DNA from: Rhodoferax ferrireducens T118
Lineage (GTDB): Bacteria; Pseudomonadota; Gammaproteobacteria; Burkholderiales; Burkholderiaceae_C
DNA: 64,000 nucleotides
Assembly (NCBI RefSeq): GCF_000013605.1
Contig: NC_007908.1
Location: forward strand, 992,001-1,056,000
Direction: 5' to 3'
Every line of letters begins with the position of its first letter. Position 1 is the stretch's first letter. Under the pieces are notes generated by a model. That model made no database searches and had not been told where the DNA came from. It saw only the letters and a program-made list of their open reading frames with translations. A program made the translations under genes and the position numbers. This document shows positions 52,613 to 61,843 of the stretch, piece by piece.

Positions 52613-53149
52613 GGCTTTTTCCTCCAGACCTATTCTGCGCAATTAAAGTCGTAAACAGCCCTCTAGCATCCATGCGGGTTAGCCGCGTGGCAAATTGACA
52701 ACGCACCAAATTAAAGTCGTAAACAACTTTACAGGATTGAGCACCACGATTGAATCTCACAAAGTCTGAACTTGCCAAAACTGAAGATTTGGACTGCCGC
52801 AGGCCAGCCTGTCGTGATCGACTCTTACATGCCCTTTTCGGTCACCGAGGAAAAGCAGGACCGGACGTTCAGGATCCGCGAAAGGGAACTTGGCGCGGTC
52901 GCTCGGAACGGGACGGAATTTCCAATTTCGTTATCGCCATGAATTGCCTGCAAGTCACCAAACGATGGACGGCGAGAATTGGTTAAGTGGCAGATCCGTA
53001 TAGGGGTAAGGGCCAAACCCCCGGCAGGCCGGGGCTCGAAGTGCAACTTTCGTCACCATTTCGTCGATTCGGACGATGCGCATTGTGCGTCAGGTCGGCA
53101 CCATTGTCTTTGAAATGTGCGCAAACCGTGCGCAGCAAGGAGCATGCAA
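52613..53149. other. Intergenic region upstream of the racemase gene
   Basis: Contains the direct repeats given separately. A 37-codon frame at 52829-52942 ends in a PAS-like segment (VARNGTEFPISLSP), perhaps a scrap of a sensor gene. No complete gene is supported. Confidence 0.35.
52641..52725. repeat. Pair of 17-base direct repeats upstream of the orphan gene
   Basis: aattaaagtcgtaaaca occurs at 52641-52657 and 52709-52725, 68 bases apart. The copies begin 29 and 97 bases upstream of the orphan gene's ATG (52612). They might be regulator sites or the scar of a small duplication. Confidence 0.6.
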
Positions 53150-54238
53150 ATGGCGGGACCATTGTCAGGATTGCGGATTGTCGAGTTCGCCGGCATAGGG
53201 CCAGGGCCGTTCTGTGCGATGGTGCTCGCCGATATGGGTGCTGATGTAGTCCGCATCGCGCGACCAGGGGCGGCTATCGATCCTAATGACGTATTGGCAC
53301 GCAGCCGCACCGTGGTCAATCTCGACCTGCGTGATCCGCAGGCGGTTGAGCAGGTCTTTAGCCTGATTGAGCGCGCCGACGCGCTGATCGAGGGTTACCG
53401 CCCCGGCGTGATGGAGCGTCTGGGCCTGGGCCCTGACGTCTGCCGTGCGCGCAATCTGCGTCTAGTCTATGGTCGCATGACCGGCTGGGGCCAGCACGGC
53501 CCGCTGGCGCAGGCTGCCGGGCACGACATCAATTACATCGCGATCAGTGGCGCCCTGCATGCTATCGGCCGATCCGGCGAGTCGCCGGTGCCACCTCTTA
53601 ATTACGTGGGCGATTTCGGGGGTGGCGCTATGCTGCTGGCCGTGGGCCTGCTGAGCGCCCTGCTCGAGGCCGGTCGTTCTGGCCGCGGCCAAGTGGTCGA
53701 CGCCGCCATGAGCGATGGTGCCGCCCTGATGTCGGCCATGATATATGGCTTTAAGTCTGCCGGGCAGTGGAGTAACCAGCGCGGCGAGAACCTGCTCGAC
53801 GGCGGCGCCTTTTTCTACGATACCTACGCTTGCGCCGACGGCCGCTTTGTGGCCATCGGCGCCATTGAACCTCAGTTCTATGCCCTGCTGCGCGAGCACT
53901 GTGGCATTGCCGAAGACCCGGTCTTCGACGACCAGATGGACCGCGCGGCCTGGCCCTTGCTCAAGCTGCGTCTGGCCCAGGTGTTTCGCAGCCGCACGCG
54001 CGACGAGTGGTGTGCGCTGCTCGAAGGCAGTGACGCTTGCTTTGCGCCCGTGCTCGACTGGGACGAGGCGCCGCGTCATCCGCACAACGCGGCGCGCGCG
54101 ACTTTCGTCGAGCTTGACGGCGTACTGCAGCCCGCACCCGCGCCGCGTTTTGACCGCACGCCGGCCGCCATGCCGGTGCGCAGCTTGGCCGGCACTTCCG
54201 ATGCGGTGCTTGCGCGCTGGGGCGTAGCGTCCGTCTGA
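53150..54238 (+). CDS. Alpha-methylacyl-CoA racemase (CaiB/BaiF family)
   Basis: CoA-transferase-family III protein of 362 residues, subtype alpha-methylacyl-CoA racemase, which inverts the 2-methyl centre of branched acyl-CoA so that beta-oxidation can go on. Blocks: [67 protein letters not shown] with the His/Asp active site, and [19 protein letters not shown] 53150 is chosen because AAGGAG ends seven bases before it; an ATG at 53144 is closer than usual. It opens a plus-strand operon with acyl-CoA dehydrogenase and enoyl-CoA hydratase. Confidence 0.92.
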   Translation: MAGPLSGLRIVEFAGIGPGPFCAMVLADMGADVVRIARPGAAIDPNDVLARSRTVVNLDLRDPQAVEQVFSLIERADALIEGYRPGVMERLGLGPDVCRARNLRLVYGRMTGWGQHGPLAQAAGHDINYIAISGALHAIGRSGESPVPPLNYVGDFGGGAMLLAVGLLSALLEAGRSGRGQVVDAAMSDGAALMSAMIYGFKSAGQWSNQRGENLLDGGAFFYDTYACADGRFVAIGAIEPQFYALLREHCGIAEDPVFDDQMDRAAWPLLKLRLAQVFRSRTRDEWCALLEGSDACFAPVLDWDEAPRHPHNAARATFVELDGVLQPAPAPRFDRTPAAMPVRSLAGTSDAVLARWGVASV

Positions 54239-54279
54239 CACTCTTTTCGCTCTTAGTTTTTTTCCACTGGACGATTCCC

Positions 54280-55428
54280 ATGCCCATCACCTTTCGCCGC
54301 TCCTGGACTGATCCCGACCTCGACCAATACCGCGACACGGTTGTACGCTTCATCGAAGAACACATGCTGCCCGATGATGATGAGGCCCGCAAACGCGGCC
54401 ACGTCGGCCATGAGATATGGCGAAAGGCGGGCGCGACCGGTCTGCTTTGCACCGACATCGCGCCCGAGTTCGGTGGCGCCGGTGGCGACTTCCGGCACGA
54501 GGCAGTGTTCTACGAAGAGATGGCGCGCCGCAGCCTGACTGGCATGAACGCTTCGGTGCACAGCATCGTGGCGCACTACTTGTTCAACCATGGCACGGAT
54601 GACCAGAAGCGTCGCTACCTGCCACGTCTGGCATCCGGCGAACTGGTCGGCGCCATCGCCATGACAGAGCCTGGCACGGGCTCCGATCTGCAGGGAATTC
54701 GCACGCGTGCCGATCGATCGGGCGAAGGCTATGTCATCAATGGCGCCAAAACTTTCGTCTCCAACGGCTTTCTGGCTGGCCTGGTGCTGGTGGTCGCCAA
54801 GACCGACACCAGCCAGGGCGCGCGCGGCACCTCGATCCTGATTGTTGAAACGCAGAACTGTCCGGGCTATCGCGTCGGGCGTGTGCTCGACAAGATGGGG
54901 CTGAAGGCGCAGGACACCTCGGAGCTGTTTTTCGATGACGTTCACGTGGCGTCCGACCAGTTGCTCGGTGGCAAGGAAGGCTCGGGCTTCTTTCAGCTCA
55001 TGGGTGACTTGCCATACGAGCGCATGGTCATCGGCGTGACTGCGCTGGCCGCCATGGAGGGTGCGTACCAGGTCACGCTCGACTATGTTCGCGGGCGCAA
55101 GGCTTTTGGCCAGACCATCGCCGATTTCCAGAACACCAAGTTCCGGCTGGCCGAGATCGCCACCGAGATCAAGGTCGGGCGCGCTTTCATCGATCGCTGC
55201 GTGGAGGACCTGGTGGCCGGGCGGCTCGATACCGCCACGGCGTCCATGGCCAAGCTCTGGGGCTCCGAGGCCCAGGGCCGCGTCGTCGATATCTGCGTGC
55301 AGTTGTTTGGCGGCTACGGCTACATGAACGAGTACCTGATTTCGCGCATGTACACCGATGCCCGCGTGCAGCGTATCTATGGCGGCACCAGTGAAATCAT
55401 GAAGGAAGTCATCTCGCGCGCGCTGTGA
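54280..55428 (+). CDS. Acyl-CoA dehydrogenase
   Basis: FAD enzyme of 382 residues that introduces the alpha-beta double bond in acyl-CoA. FAD-binding segment IAMTEPGTGSDLQGIRTRA, hinge KTFVSNGFLAGLVLVVAKTD, the C-terminal helix region FGQTIADFQNTKFRLAEIATEIKVGRAFID, and the catalytic-base Glu near residue 369 in RIYGGTSEIMKEVISRAL are all present. It follows the racemase by 41 bases and precedes the hydratase by four overlapping bases or 32, depending on the hydratase start. Confidence 0.93.
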   Translation: MPITFRRSWTDPDLDQYRDTVVRFIEEHMLPDDDEARKRGHVGHEIWRKAGATGLLCTDIAPEFGGAGGDFRHEAVFYEEMARRSLTGMNASVHSIVAHYLFNHGTDDQKRRYLPRLASGELVGAIAMTEPGTGSDLQGIRTRADRSGEGYVINGAKTFVSNGFLAGLVLVVAKTDTSQGARGTSILIVETQNCPGYRVGRVLDKMGLKAQDTSELFFDDVHVASDQLLGGKEGSGFFQLMGDLPYERMVIGVTALAAMEGAYQVTLDYVRGRKAFGQTIADFQNTKFRLAEIATEIKVGRAFIDRCVEDLVAGRLDTATASMAKLWGSEAQGRVVDICVQLFGGYGYMNEYLISRMYTDARVQRIYGGTSEIMKEVISRAL

Positions 55429-55460
55429 GCCGCTTGTCAGCAACATCGAAAGGTCTGATC

Positions 55461-56252
55461 ATGCAGGACATTCTCGACATCCAGGAAAGTGGCGGCATCG
55501 CCCGCTTGACCCTGAACCGGCCGCAGCGCCTCAATGCGCTCAACCCGGCGCTGGCCAGCGCCCTGCGCGAGTATTTCCAGGGTCTGTACCGCCGGCACGA
55601 AGTGCGCGTCGTCATCCTGCTGGGCGCCGGCGCGAGCTTTTGCGCCGGGCTCGACCTCAAGGAGCAGCGGCCGGGCAGCGAACTCGGCACTGTCGGCATG
55701 ATGGCGGTGCAGCAAAGCATCCGCGACATCATGCTCGCCATGCGCCGCTGCCCGCAGCCGATCATCAGCGTGATCCAGGGCGCCGCCAGCGGCGGTGGTT
55801 TCGCGCTGGCACTGGCGTCCGATATCCGCCTGGGTACGCCCGATGCGCGCATGAACGCCTCCTTTATCCGTGTCGGACTGACCGGCTGTGACATGGGTGT
55901 GAGCTATTTCCTGCCGCGCATGGTGGGCAGTTCGGTCGCCGCCGAATACCTGTTGACCGGCCGTTTCATGGACGCCCAGCGCGCCTACGGCCTGGGCCTG
56001 TTCAGTCGCGTCGCGCCGCTCGACGAACTGCAGGGCGAGGCCCAGGCCCTGGCTGGAGACATGCTGCGCACCACGCCGCTGGGACTGCGCCTGACCAAGG
56101 AGGCCCTCGGCCATTCAATCGATGCCGCCAGCCTGGACGCCGTGGTCGCGATGGAAGACCGCCAGCAGGTGTTGTGTACCCAGAGCGATGACTTCCGAGA
56201 AGGCATGCAGGCCTTTCTGGAAAAACGCCCGCCGCGTTACAGCGGAACCTGA
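55461..56252 (+). CDS. Enoyl-CoA hydratase/isomerase family protein
   Basis: Crotonase-fold protein of 263 residues. The oxyanion-hole segments are GAGASFCAGLDLKE and VIQGAASGGGFALALASDIRLG. The region RVGLTGCDMGVSYFLPRMVG replaces the usual PE-containing segment, as in some hydratases that act on branched or unusual acyl-CoA. ATG 55461 with GAAAGG upstream is preferred over a GTG at 55425 that overlaps the previous stop. It acts with the adjacent acyl-CoA dehydrogenase in one beta-oxidation cycle. Confidence 0.9.
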   Translation: MQDILDIQESGGIARLTLNRPQRLNALNPALASALREYFQGLYRRHEVRVVILLGAGASFCAGLDLKEQRPGSELGTVGMMAVQQSIRDIMLAMRRCPQPIISVIQGAASGGGFALALASDIRLGTPDARMNASFIRVGLTGCDMGVSYFLPRMVGSSVAAEYLLTGRFMDAQRAYGLGLFSRVAPLDELQGEAQALAGDMLRTTPLGLRLTKEALGHSIDAASLDAVVAMEDRQQVLCTQSDDFREGMQAFLEKRPPRYSGT

Positions 56253-56289
56253 AAAGAACGCACGCAGCGGGCGCATACCCGCAGTGAAA

Positions 56290-59082
56290 TCAGGCGATCA
56301 GGCCGAGCCGGCGCGCAATCGCCACCGCCTGTGTGCGGCTGTGGGCGCCGAACTTCATGTTGATGTTGCGCAGGTGGGTGCGCACCGTGCTGTCGGAGAC
56401 GAACAGCTTTTCCGCCATTGCGCTGTTCGAGTAGCCCTCGACCAGCAGTTGCAGCACGCGGATTTCCTTGCGTGTCAGCGGCTCCAGCACGCCGCCGAGC
56501 AGTTCCGGCGTTGCTTCGATCTCTGTCGGTAGCGGACCAAAGGCCTGCAGCAGGCGCTGCAGGTAGTCGCCCAGCAAAGGGTCGCGCATCTGGCCGCTGT
56601 CGTGCAGGGACTGGTAACGCTGCACCAGTGCGCCGACCGCCGGGCCCTCATCGAGGATCAAGCGCATGAAGCCTTCCTGGCAGGCAAACTGCAGCGCGGT
56701 GCCGATCTCCGTCACAGCAGCCGGCATGTCGCCGGTGCGTTGCAAGGCCAGGGCGTGCAGCAGGCGCAGCACCAGCAGGCGACGGTGGCGACCGGCCTCG
56801 GCGGCCCGTTTCTTTTCAGCATCCAGCCTACCGAGGCAGGCGCCCGCGTCGCCAAACGCGATCTCCCAGCGCAGGCGGGCCATTGCCATGTACTGGATGT
56901 CATGCGCCAGCATGCGCTGGCGCTGCTCGCGGCTCCACAAGGTGGGGTCGTCGGCCCGCATCAGCTCGTCGTGCGCCGCCGCTGCATTGCCCTGCAACTG
57001 GAGCATGCGGGCGCGCTCGAGCTTGGCCGCCGCGACCACCCGCGGCAGCTTGCGCTGGTTGCCGAGGTATTCGAGCTCCGTGATGGCGAGCGAGGCAGCG
57101 TCCACATCGCCATTGATGAAAGCGATGCGCGAGCGCATGGCGTGGGCGAGGATCATGTGGTCGGGCAGGCCGATATCGCGCGTGATCGGCAGGTAGACGT
57201 TGAGCAGGTGCTCGGCCTGGTCGAGCTGGTTGAGTTCGTAGACCGCGCAGGCATAGTAGACGCCGGCCAGTGCGTTCCCGTGGGTGTGCGTATGGCTTAT
57301 CGCATGGGTGGCGTCTACCGCCAGGCGAAAGCGTGCCGTGGCTTGGCGCAGACGCCCCTGCTGCAGATCGAGCAGGCCTTCCGTGGACTCGGTGTACATG
57401 CGGTTGAAGGTGCTGCTGCCGCCCTGCTCGCGCCGGGCGGCGTCCAGCAGTTGCTGGGCCTCGCGCTGATCACCCATCACGGCCAGGTTGTGCGCCATGG
57501 CATTGAGCAGCGTGGTGTCGGCAAACTGGTGACCGGTGGGCAACTGACGCAGCGCTTCGCGGCCCACCTCCAGTGATTCCTCGTTGCGGTCCTGCATCGC
57601 CAGCAGCATCGGCCGGATGCCGTTGGCGTTGGCGCGCAAGTAAGGGTCGTCGCTGGCGCTGGCGCCGGATCGTTCAAGCATTTCCATCGCTTCCCAGGGA
57701 CCGCGTGTGAAGCAGGCGGCCCAGATCGCGATCATCTCCAGTCGCGGGTGGGCTTGGCGCTGGCTCGGCGGCATGCTGGCGAACCAGCGCGACAACAGGC
57801 GCATGCGACCCTGTTCCAGAAAGGCGTCGGCGTGGCTGTCGAGCAGGCTCATGGCGTGCGGGAAATCGCCGCCCTCGATGGCGTGGTCGATCGCCGGCAC
57901 CGGCCGGTCCTTCGATTCGTACCAGCCCGAGGCCGCCAGATGCAGGCGCGCCACATCGTCCGGGTGCTCGCGCTCAAGCTGGGTGCGCAGGTAGTCGGCG
58001 AACAGGCTGTGGTAGCGCCACGTGCGACGCGCACCCGTTACCGGACTCAGGAACAGGTGCTCGGCATCCAGTTGTTCAAGTAGCGCCACGCAGTCGGCGC
58101 GGGGATTGAGCGCGGCGCAGACCGAGGCGTCGAGCTGGCGCAGCAGGCTTGTGCGCAGCAGAAAGCGCCGGATGTGGGTTGGCTGGCGCGCCAGTACATC
58201 CTCGGCCAGGTAGTCGGCCACGGCCCGGTTTGATCCCGAGAACCGGTCGACGAAGTCGCTTTGGTCGACGGTGCGGTCCAGCGCGATCGACGCCAGCCAG
58301 AGCGCGGTGGCCCAGCCCTCGGTTTTCTGGTGCAGACGGAACAGCTGCTCGGTGCTCAGGACGTTTGGCTGGCGCCGTTGCTCGAACAGGGTCAGCGCAT
58401 CCTGAAGGCTGAAGCGCAGGCGGTCGGCGTCGATTTCGGTCAGCAGGCCGCGCACCCGTAGCCGGGCCAGGCCCAACTGCGGCAGGCTGCGCGAGCCAAT
58501 GATCAAATGTCCGCCGCGCGGCAGGTGATCGGCGATTTCGCGCACCAGGCCCAGCACCGCCGCCTCGTGCACGGTTTCGAACTCGTCGAGAAACAGCGCA
58601 AACGGGATGTCGCTGCGTGCCAGCGCCTGCACGGAGTCGACGCCGGCGGCCGCATCCGGACCGCCCAAGCCGAGCCGCGTGACGGCCTCGCCCAAGCAGA
58701 TCATGAAGCGTGAGACATCGTTGTCGGCGCGGTCCAGTGTCAGCCAGACGGTGCTCACGCCGGTTTGTTCAAGCCGCGCGCGGGCCTGCACCATGGCCGT
58801 GGTCTTGCCAAAGCCGGCGGGTGCACTGACCAGCACCAACTGTCCGGCAGAGCGGCAAATCGCCTCGCACAGGCCCTGGCGCTGCACCTGGGCGGCCATC
58901 GGCGCCGGCGGGTTGAACTTGTTGTCGAGTCCCGCGGAGCCGACTGAAGGTCCGGCCGGCGTGGCGGCGCTCATTGGTCCTGGATCGTTGTGGGAGAAAG
59001 CGGGCATGTATCGCTGCAAAGAGTCGAAGGCCGCGCCGGAAGGCTTGTGGGCCAGAGCGTTTGCGCGGGAAAAGCCGTCCAT
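56290..59082 (-). CDS. MalT-like LuxR-family transcriptional regulator (large ATP-binding type)
   Basis: Regulator of 930 residues. N-terminal P-loop APAGFGKTTAM, then VWLTLDRADNDVSRF and FALFLDEFETV (STAND-type ATPase as in MalT); the middle is helical repeats; the C-terminus has a LuxR-type helix-turn-helix at about residues 865-925 (LTRKEIRVLQLLVEGYSNSAMAEKLFVSDSTVRTHLRNINMKFG). Such regulators sit beside acyl-CoA catabolism genes in comamonads. It faces opposite to the racemase operon and the thioesterase and may control all of them. ATG 59082 is the first start; 59007 or 58974 would be alternatives. Confidence 0.92.
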   Translation of the reverse strand: MDGFSRANALAHKPSGAAFDSLQRYMPAFSHNDPGPMSAATPAGPSVGSAGLDNKFNPPAPMAAQVQRQGLCEAICRSAGQLVLVSAPAGFGKTTAMVQARARLEQTGVSTVWLTLDRADNDVSRFMICLGEAVTRLGLGGPDAAAGVDSVQALARSDIPFALFLDEFETVHEAAVLGLVREIADHLPRGGHLIIGSRSLPQLGLARLRVRGLLTEIDADRLRFSLQDALTLFEQRRQPNVLSTEQLFRLHQKTEGWATALWLASIALDRTVDQSDFVDRFSGSNRAVADYLAEDVLARQPTHIRRFLLRTSLLRQLDASVCAALNPRADCVALLEQLDAEHLFLSPVTGARRTWRYHSLFADYLRTQLEREHPDDVARLHLAASGWYESKDRPVPAIDHAIEGGDFPHAMSLLDSHADAFLEQGRMRLLSRWFASMPPSQRQAHPRLEMIAIWAACFTRGPWEAMEMLERSGASASDDPYLRANANGIRPMLLAMQDRNEESLEVGREALRQLPTGHQFADTTLLNAMAHNLAVMGDQREAQQLLDAARREQGGSSTFNRMYTESTEGLLDLQQGRLRQATARFRLAVDATHAISHTHTHGNALAGVYYACAVYELNQLDQAEHLLNVYLPITRDIGLPDHMILAHAMRSRIAFINGDVDAASLAITELEYLGNQRKLPRVVAAAKLERARMLQLQGNAAAAHDELMRADDPTLWSREQRQRMLAHDIQYMAMARLRWEIAFGDAGACLGRLDAEKKRAAEAGRHRRLLVLRLLHALALQRTGDMPAAVTEIGTALQFACQEGFMRLILDEGPAVGALVQRYQSLHDSGQMRDPLLGDYLQRLLQAFGPLPTEIEATPELLGGVLEPLTRKEIRVLQLLVEGYSNSAMAEKLFVSDSTVRTHLRNINMKFGAHSRTQAVAIARRLGLIA

Positions 59083-59172
59083 TCAGACGAATTGTTCGCG
59101 AATTATGCAGCATACACTGGCCATGCACCGCATCCCGCCTGTCACCCTGTTTACTGACTTATCCCACATACC

Positions 59173-60060
59173 ATGTCTATCACTGCCACCCAGAATCCAC
59201 GCCGTCTGGCCGCACTCCACGACTTGATCCAGCAGCTCCGTCTGGAGCAACTGGATGACCACCGTTTTCGCGGCGGCAACATCGATATTGGCAGCCCGTC
59301 GGTATTTGGCGGTCAGGTCTTGGGCCAGGCGCTGATGGCAGCTGCCCGTACCGTGCCCACGCAGGCGGTGCACTCGCTGCACGGCTACTTCCTGCGCGCC
59401 GGTGACAAAGCCAGCCCGATTGACTATGAGGTGGACGCAGTGCGCGATGGCGCCAGTTTCAGCATGCGGCGTGTGGTCGCGCTGCAGCATGGAGGACCGA
59501 TCTTCCACATGTCGGCCTCCTTTCACCGCAGCGAGCCCGGCGTCGATCATCAGCGCGAGATGCCGGTGACACTGCCGCCTGAAGGCCTGCAGGACGAACA
59601 TGAAGCCCGCCTGGCGCTGCGCGATCGCCTGCCAGAAGCGGCCCGGGCCGTGGTCGATCAGGCGCGTGCGATCGACATCCGGCCGGTCGAGCCGCTGGAC
59701 ATGTTCGCGCCCGAGCCGCGCCCGCCTGCCAACCAGACCTGGATGCGCGCGCACGGCCCACTGCCGGACGACCCGCTGATCCATCAGGCACTGCTGGCCT
59801 ACGCCTCCGACTTCAGCCTGCTGTTGGTCGCCATGCGGCCGCACGGGCTGACTTTTATGCAGCCCCAGGTGCAGTGCGTGAGCCTGGACCACGCCATGTG
59901 GTTCCATCGCGACTTCCGCTTCGATGACTGGTTGCTCTATGAAACCGATTCACCTTCTGCCACCGGCGCACGGGGTTTTTGCCGTGGCAACCTGTTCAGT
60001 CGCGATGGCCGCCTGGTGGCCTCGGTTGCGCAGGAAGGCTTGATCCGCCTGCGACGCTAG
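59173..60060 (+). CDS. tesB: Acyl-CoA thioesterase II
   Basis: Double hotdog thioesterase of 295 residues that hydrolyses medium and branched acyl-CoA to free acids. Blocks: FRGGNIDIGSPSVFGGQVLGQALMAA, VHSLHGYFLRAGDKASPIDYEVDAVRDGASFSMRRVVALQHGGPIFHMSASFH, and in the second half HALLAYASDFSLL-like and LDHAMWFHRDFRFDDWLLYETDSPSA, with the family's active-site Asp in the last. It is divergent from the MalT-like gene and followed, after 136 bases, by the SDR gene. It may prevent CoA trapping in the methyl-branched route. Confidence 0.93.
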   Translation: MSITATQNPRRLAALHDLIQQLRLEQLDDHRFRGGNIDIGSPSVFGGQVLGQALMAAARTVPTQAVHSLHGYFLRAGDKASPIDYEVDAVRDGASFSMRRVVALQHGGPIFHMSASFHRSEPGVDHQREMPVTLPPEGLQDEHEARLALRDRLPEAARAVVDQARAIDIRPVEPLDMFAPEPRPPANQTWMRAHGPLPDDPLIHQALLAYASDFSLLLVAMRPHGLTFMQPQVQCVSLDHAMWFHRDFRFDDWLLYETDSPSATGARGFCRGNLFSRDGRLVASVAQEGLIRLRR

Positions 60061-60092
60061 CCCCCCAGTTTTGCCATTTCGTGTGCTGCGCT

Positions 60093-60107
60093 GCCCCACA
60101 AGGGGGC
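60093..60107. other. Short hairpin after the thioesterase gene
   Basis: gcccc-acaag-ggggc, a five-base stem without a T-run. Such C-rich hairpins downstream of a TAG CCCCCC start are common in comamonad intergenic DNA. It may have a role in RNA end formation. Confidence 0.35.
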
Positions 60108-60196
60108 GGCCTGCGACCGGTTTTTCGTCGCTTCGGACGATGCCCGATGCGCCCGTTCTTCTTAGACTGGCGGCACGATTTTCAAAGGGTGTTCTC

Positions 60197-60979
60197 ATGC
60201 AACTCAATTCAAAAATTGCTGCCGTCGTCACCGGCGGCGCCTCTGGCCTAGGCGCTGCCACGGCCCGCCGTCTGGCTTCCCATGGCGTCAAGGTGGCGCT
60301 GTTCGATCTAAATGTGGCCCAGGGCGAAGCCCTGGCGCAGGAGATTGGCGGGGTCTTCTGCCAAGTAGATGTCACCTCCGAGGAGCAGGTCGACGCGGCC
60401 TTCGCCAGGGCGCGTTCAGTCAACGGCCAGGAGCGCATCCTGGTCAATTGCGCCGGTACCGGCAACGCCGTCAAGACCGCCGGTCGCGACAAGACGACCG
60501 GCGATATCAAGCACTACCCGCTGGACAATTTCGATCGCATCATCCAGATCAACCTGGTTGGCACCTTCCGCTGCATCGCCAAATCGGCGGCCGGCATGCT
60601 GACCCTGGAGCCTCTGGCGGACGGCGAGCGCGGCGCCATCGTCAACACCGCATCCGTGGCGGCACAGGATGGACAAATGGGTCAGGCCAGTTACGCGGCC
60701 AGCAAGGCCGGCATCGTCGGCATGACCCTGCCGATTGCGCGCGACCTGATGGGCGAAGGCATCCGTGTCAACACCATCCTGCCCGGCATCTTCAATACGC
60801 CCTTGCTGCAGGCAGCACCGGACAACGTCAAAGCGGCGCTGGCGGCATCGGTGCCGTTTCCGAAACGCCTGGGCGACCCGGCTGAATACGCCCATCTGGC
60901 CGAGACCATGATCGTCAACGGCTACTTTAACGGCGAGAGTGTGCGGCTGGACGGCGCCATCCGCATGGCGCCGCGTTAA
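60197..60979 (+). CDS. Short-chain dehydrogenase, 3-hydroxyacyl-CoA dehydrogenase type II-like
   Basis: SDR enzyme of 260 residues. NAD-binding VVTGGASGLGAATARRLASHG, FDLN after strand 2, catalytic Ser in NTASVAAQDGQMGQASYAASKAG with the Tyr-Lys pair YAASK. The sequence matches HSD10-like enzymes that oxidise 3-hydroxy-2-methylacyl-CoA. ATG 60197 behind AAAGGGTG is preferred over the start at 60071. It supplies the third step of the branched-chain oxidation encoded around it. Confidence 0.92.
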   Translation: MQLNSKIAAVVTGGASGLGAATARRLASHGVKVALFDLNVAQGEALAQEIGGVFCQVDVTSEEQVDAAFARARSVNGQERILVNCAGTGNAVKTAGRDKTTGDIKHYPLDNFDRIIQINLVGTFRCIAKSAAGMLTLEPLADGERGAIVNTASVAAQDGQMGQASYAASKAGIVGMTLPIARDLMGEGIRVNTILPGIFNTPLLQAAPDNVKAALAASVPFPKRLGDPAEYAHLAETMIVNGYFNGESVRLDGAIRMAPR

Positions 60980-61001
60980 GTCGGTCAACTTTTGTAGTTG
61001 G

Positions 61002-61023
61002 ACCGGGCTATGCCCGGTTCCCT
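61002..61023. terminator. Terminator between the SDR gene and the ACAD pseudogene
   Basis: ACCGGGC-TAT-GCCCGGT at 61002-61018 forms a 7-base stem with a three-base loop, followed by tcccttttc. It may act in both directions between converging genes. Confidence 0.6.
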
Positions 61024-61026
61024 TTT

Positions 61027-61622
61027 CACCGCCCGAGCAAGGAGCGCGCCACCAGCTCCTTCATGAACTCGAAAGTGCCGCCGTAGATGCGCAATACGCG
61101 GGCGTCGGTCCAGAAGCGCGAGATAGGGTACTCAGCCATGTAGCAGTAGCCGCCGAAGAGCTGCAAACACTCGTCGGCCGCCTCTAGAACAGCTCGCCGG
61201 CGGGTAGCCTGAGGGCTGACGCCGCTGGTGGCGGCAGGTCGCCGCGGCGATTGGCGTCGATGCAGGCTTTGGTGAAGGACTCGGCGGCAGCGATCTGGGT
61301 CGCGACCTCGGCCAGCTTGAAGCCCGTGTTCTGGAACTGCGCGATCGGCTGTCCGAAGGCCTCGCCTTCCTGCACATCTGCAGGCTCACGGCGAGCGCGC
61401 CCTTGGCGCCATGCAACCCCTGCACGCCGATGGTCAGGCGCTCACGCCGCAGCTCGCGCATTATCTGCACAAAGCCCTGACAGTTCGCGCGGCACCTGGC
61501 CGGCCTTTTCCCAATCGCGGTAGTAGGCTTGATTTCAGTCGTACAGAAGCGTTCGATGGACTCGATGAAGAGCGCCAGCTCGGTGCGTCCGTCGGCGGTC
61601 AGGAAGTGGTTGGGCAGCATAA
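61027..61622 (-). pseudogene. Acyl-CoA dehydrogenase pseudogene
   Basis: Minus-strand pieces in several frames match one acyl-CoA dehydrogenase: MLPNHFLTADGRTELALF at the N-terminus, RRERLTIGVQGLHGAKGALA, EAFGQPIAQFQNTGFKLAEVAT, and a C-terminal part that reads as LFGGYCYMAEYPISRFWTDARVLRIYGGTFEFMKELVARSLL. Intact genes have about 1150 bases; this one has about 600 with an internal deletion and at least two frameshifts. The catalytic Glu region (GGTFEFMKE) is altered too. A full acyl-CoA dehydrogenase at 54280 probably covers the function. Confidence 0.85.
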
Positions 61623-61843
61623 ATTCACTCGGTGGGATGAGGGGAGATGACTGGCGGCTTCAATCACGGCAGAAGTGATCATCGTCGCGCGCGGCGGGCC
61701 GCCAGTCATCGTCCGAGGCGACGGATTCGACGCTGGGCACGCAGCAGGGTGTTCCAAATTCGTCCGTTCCGACGACGCTGTGCAAGCCGTGAGCGGACAG
61801 AATCCTGTCACAGCCCATTCACCCCCTAACGGAGCCACTGATC

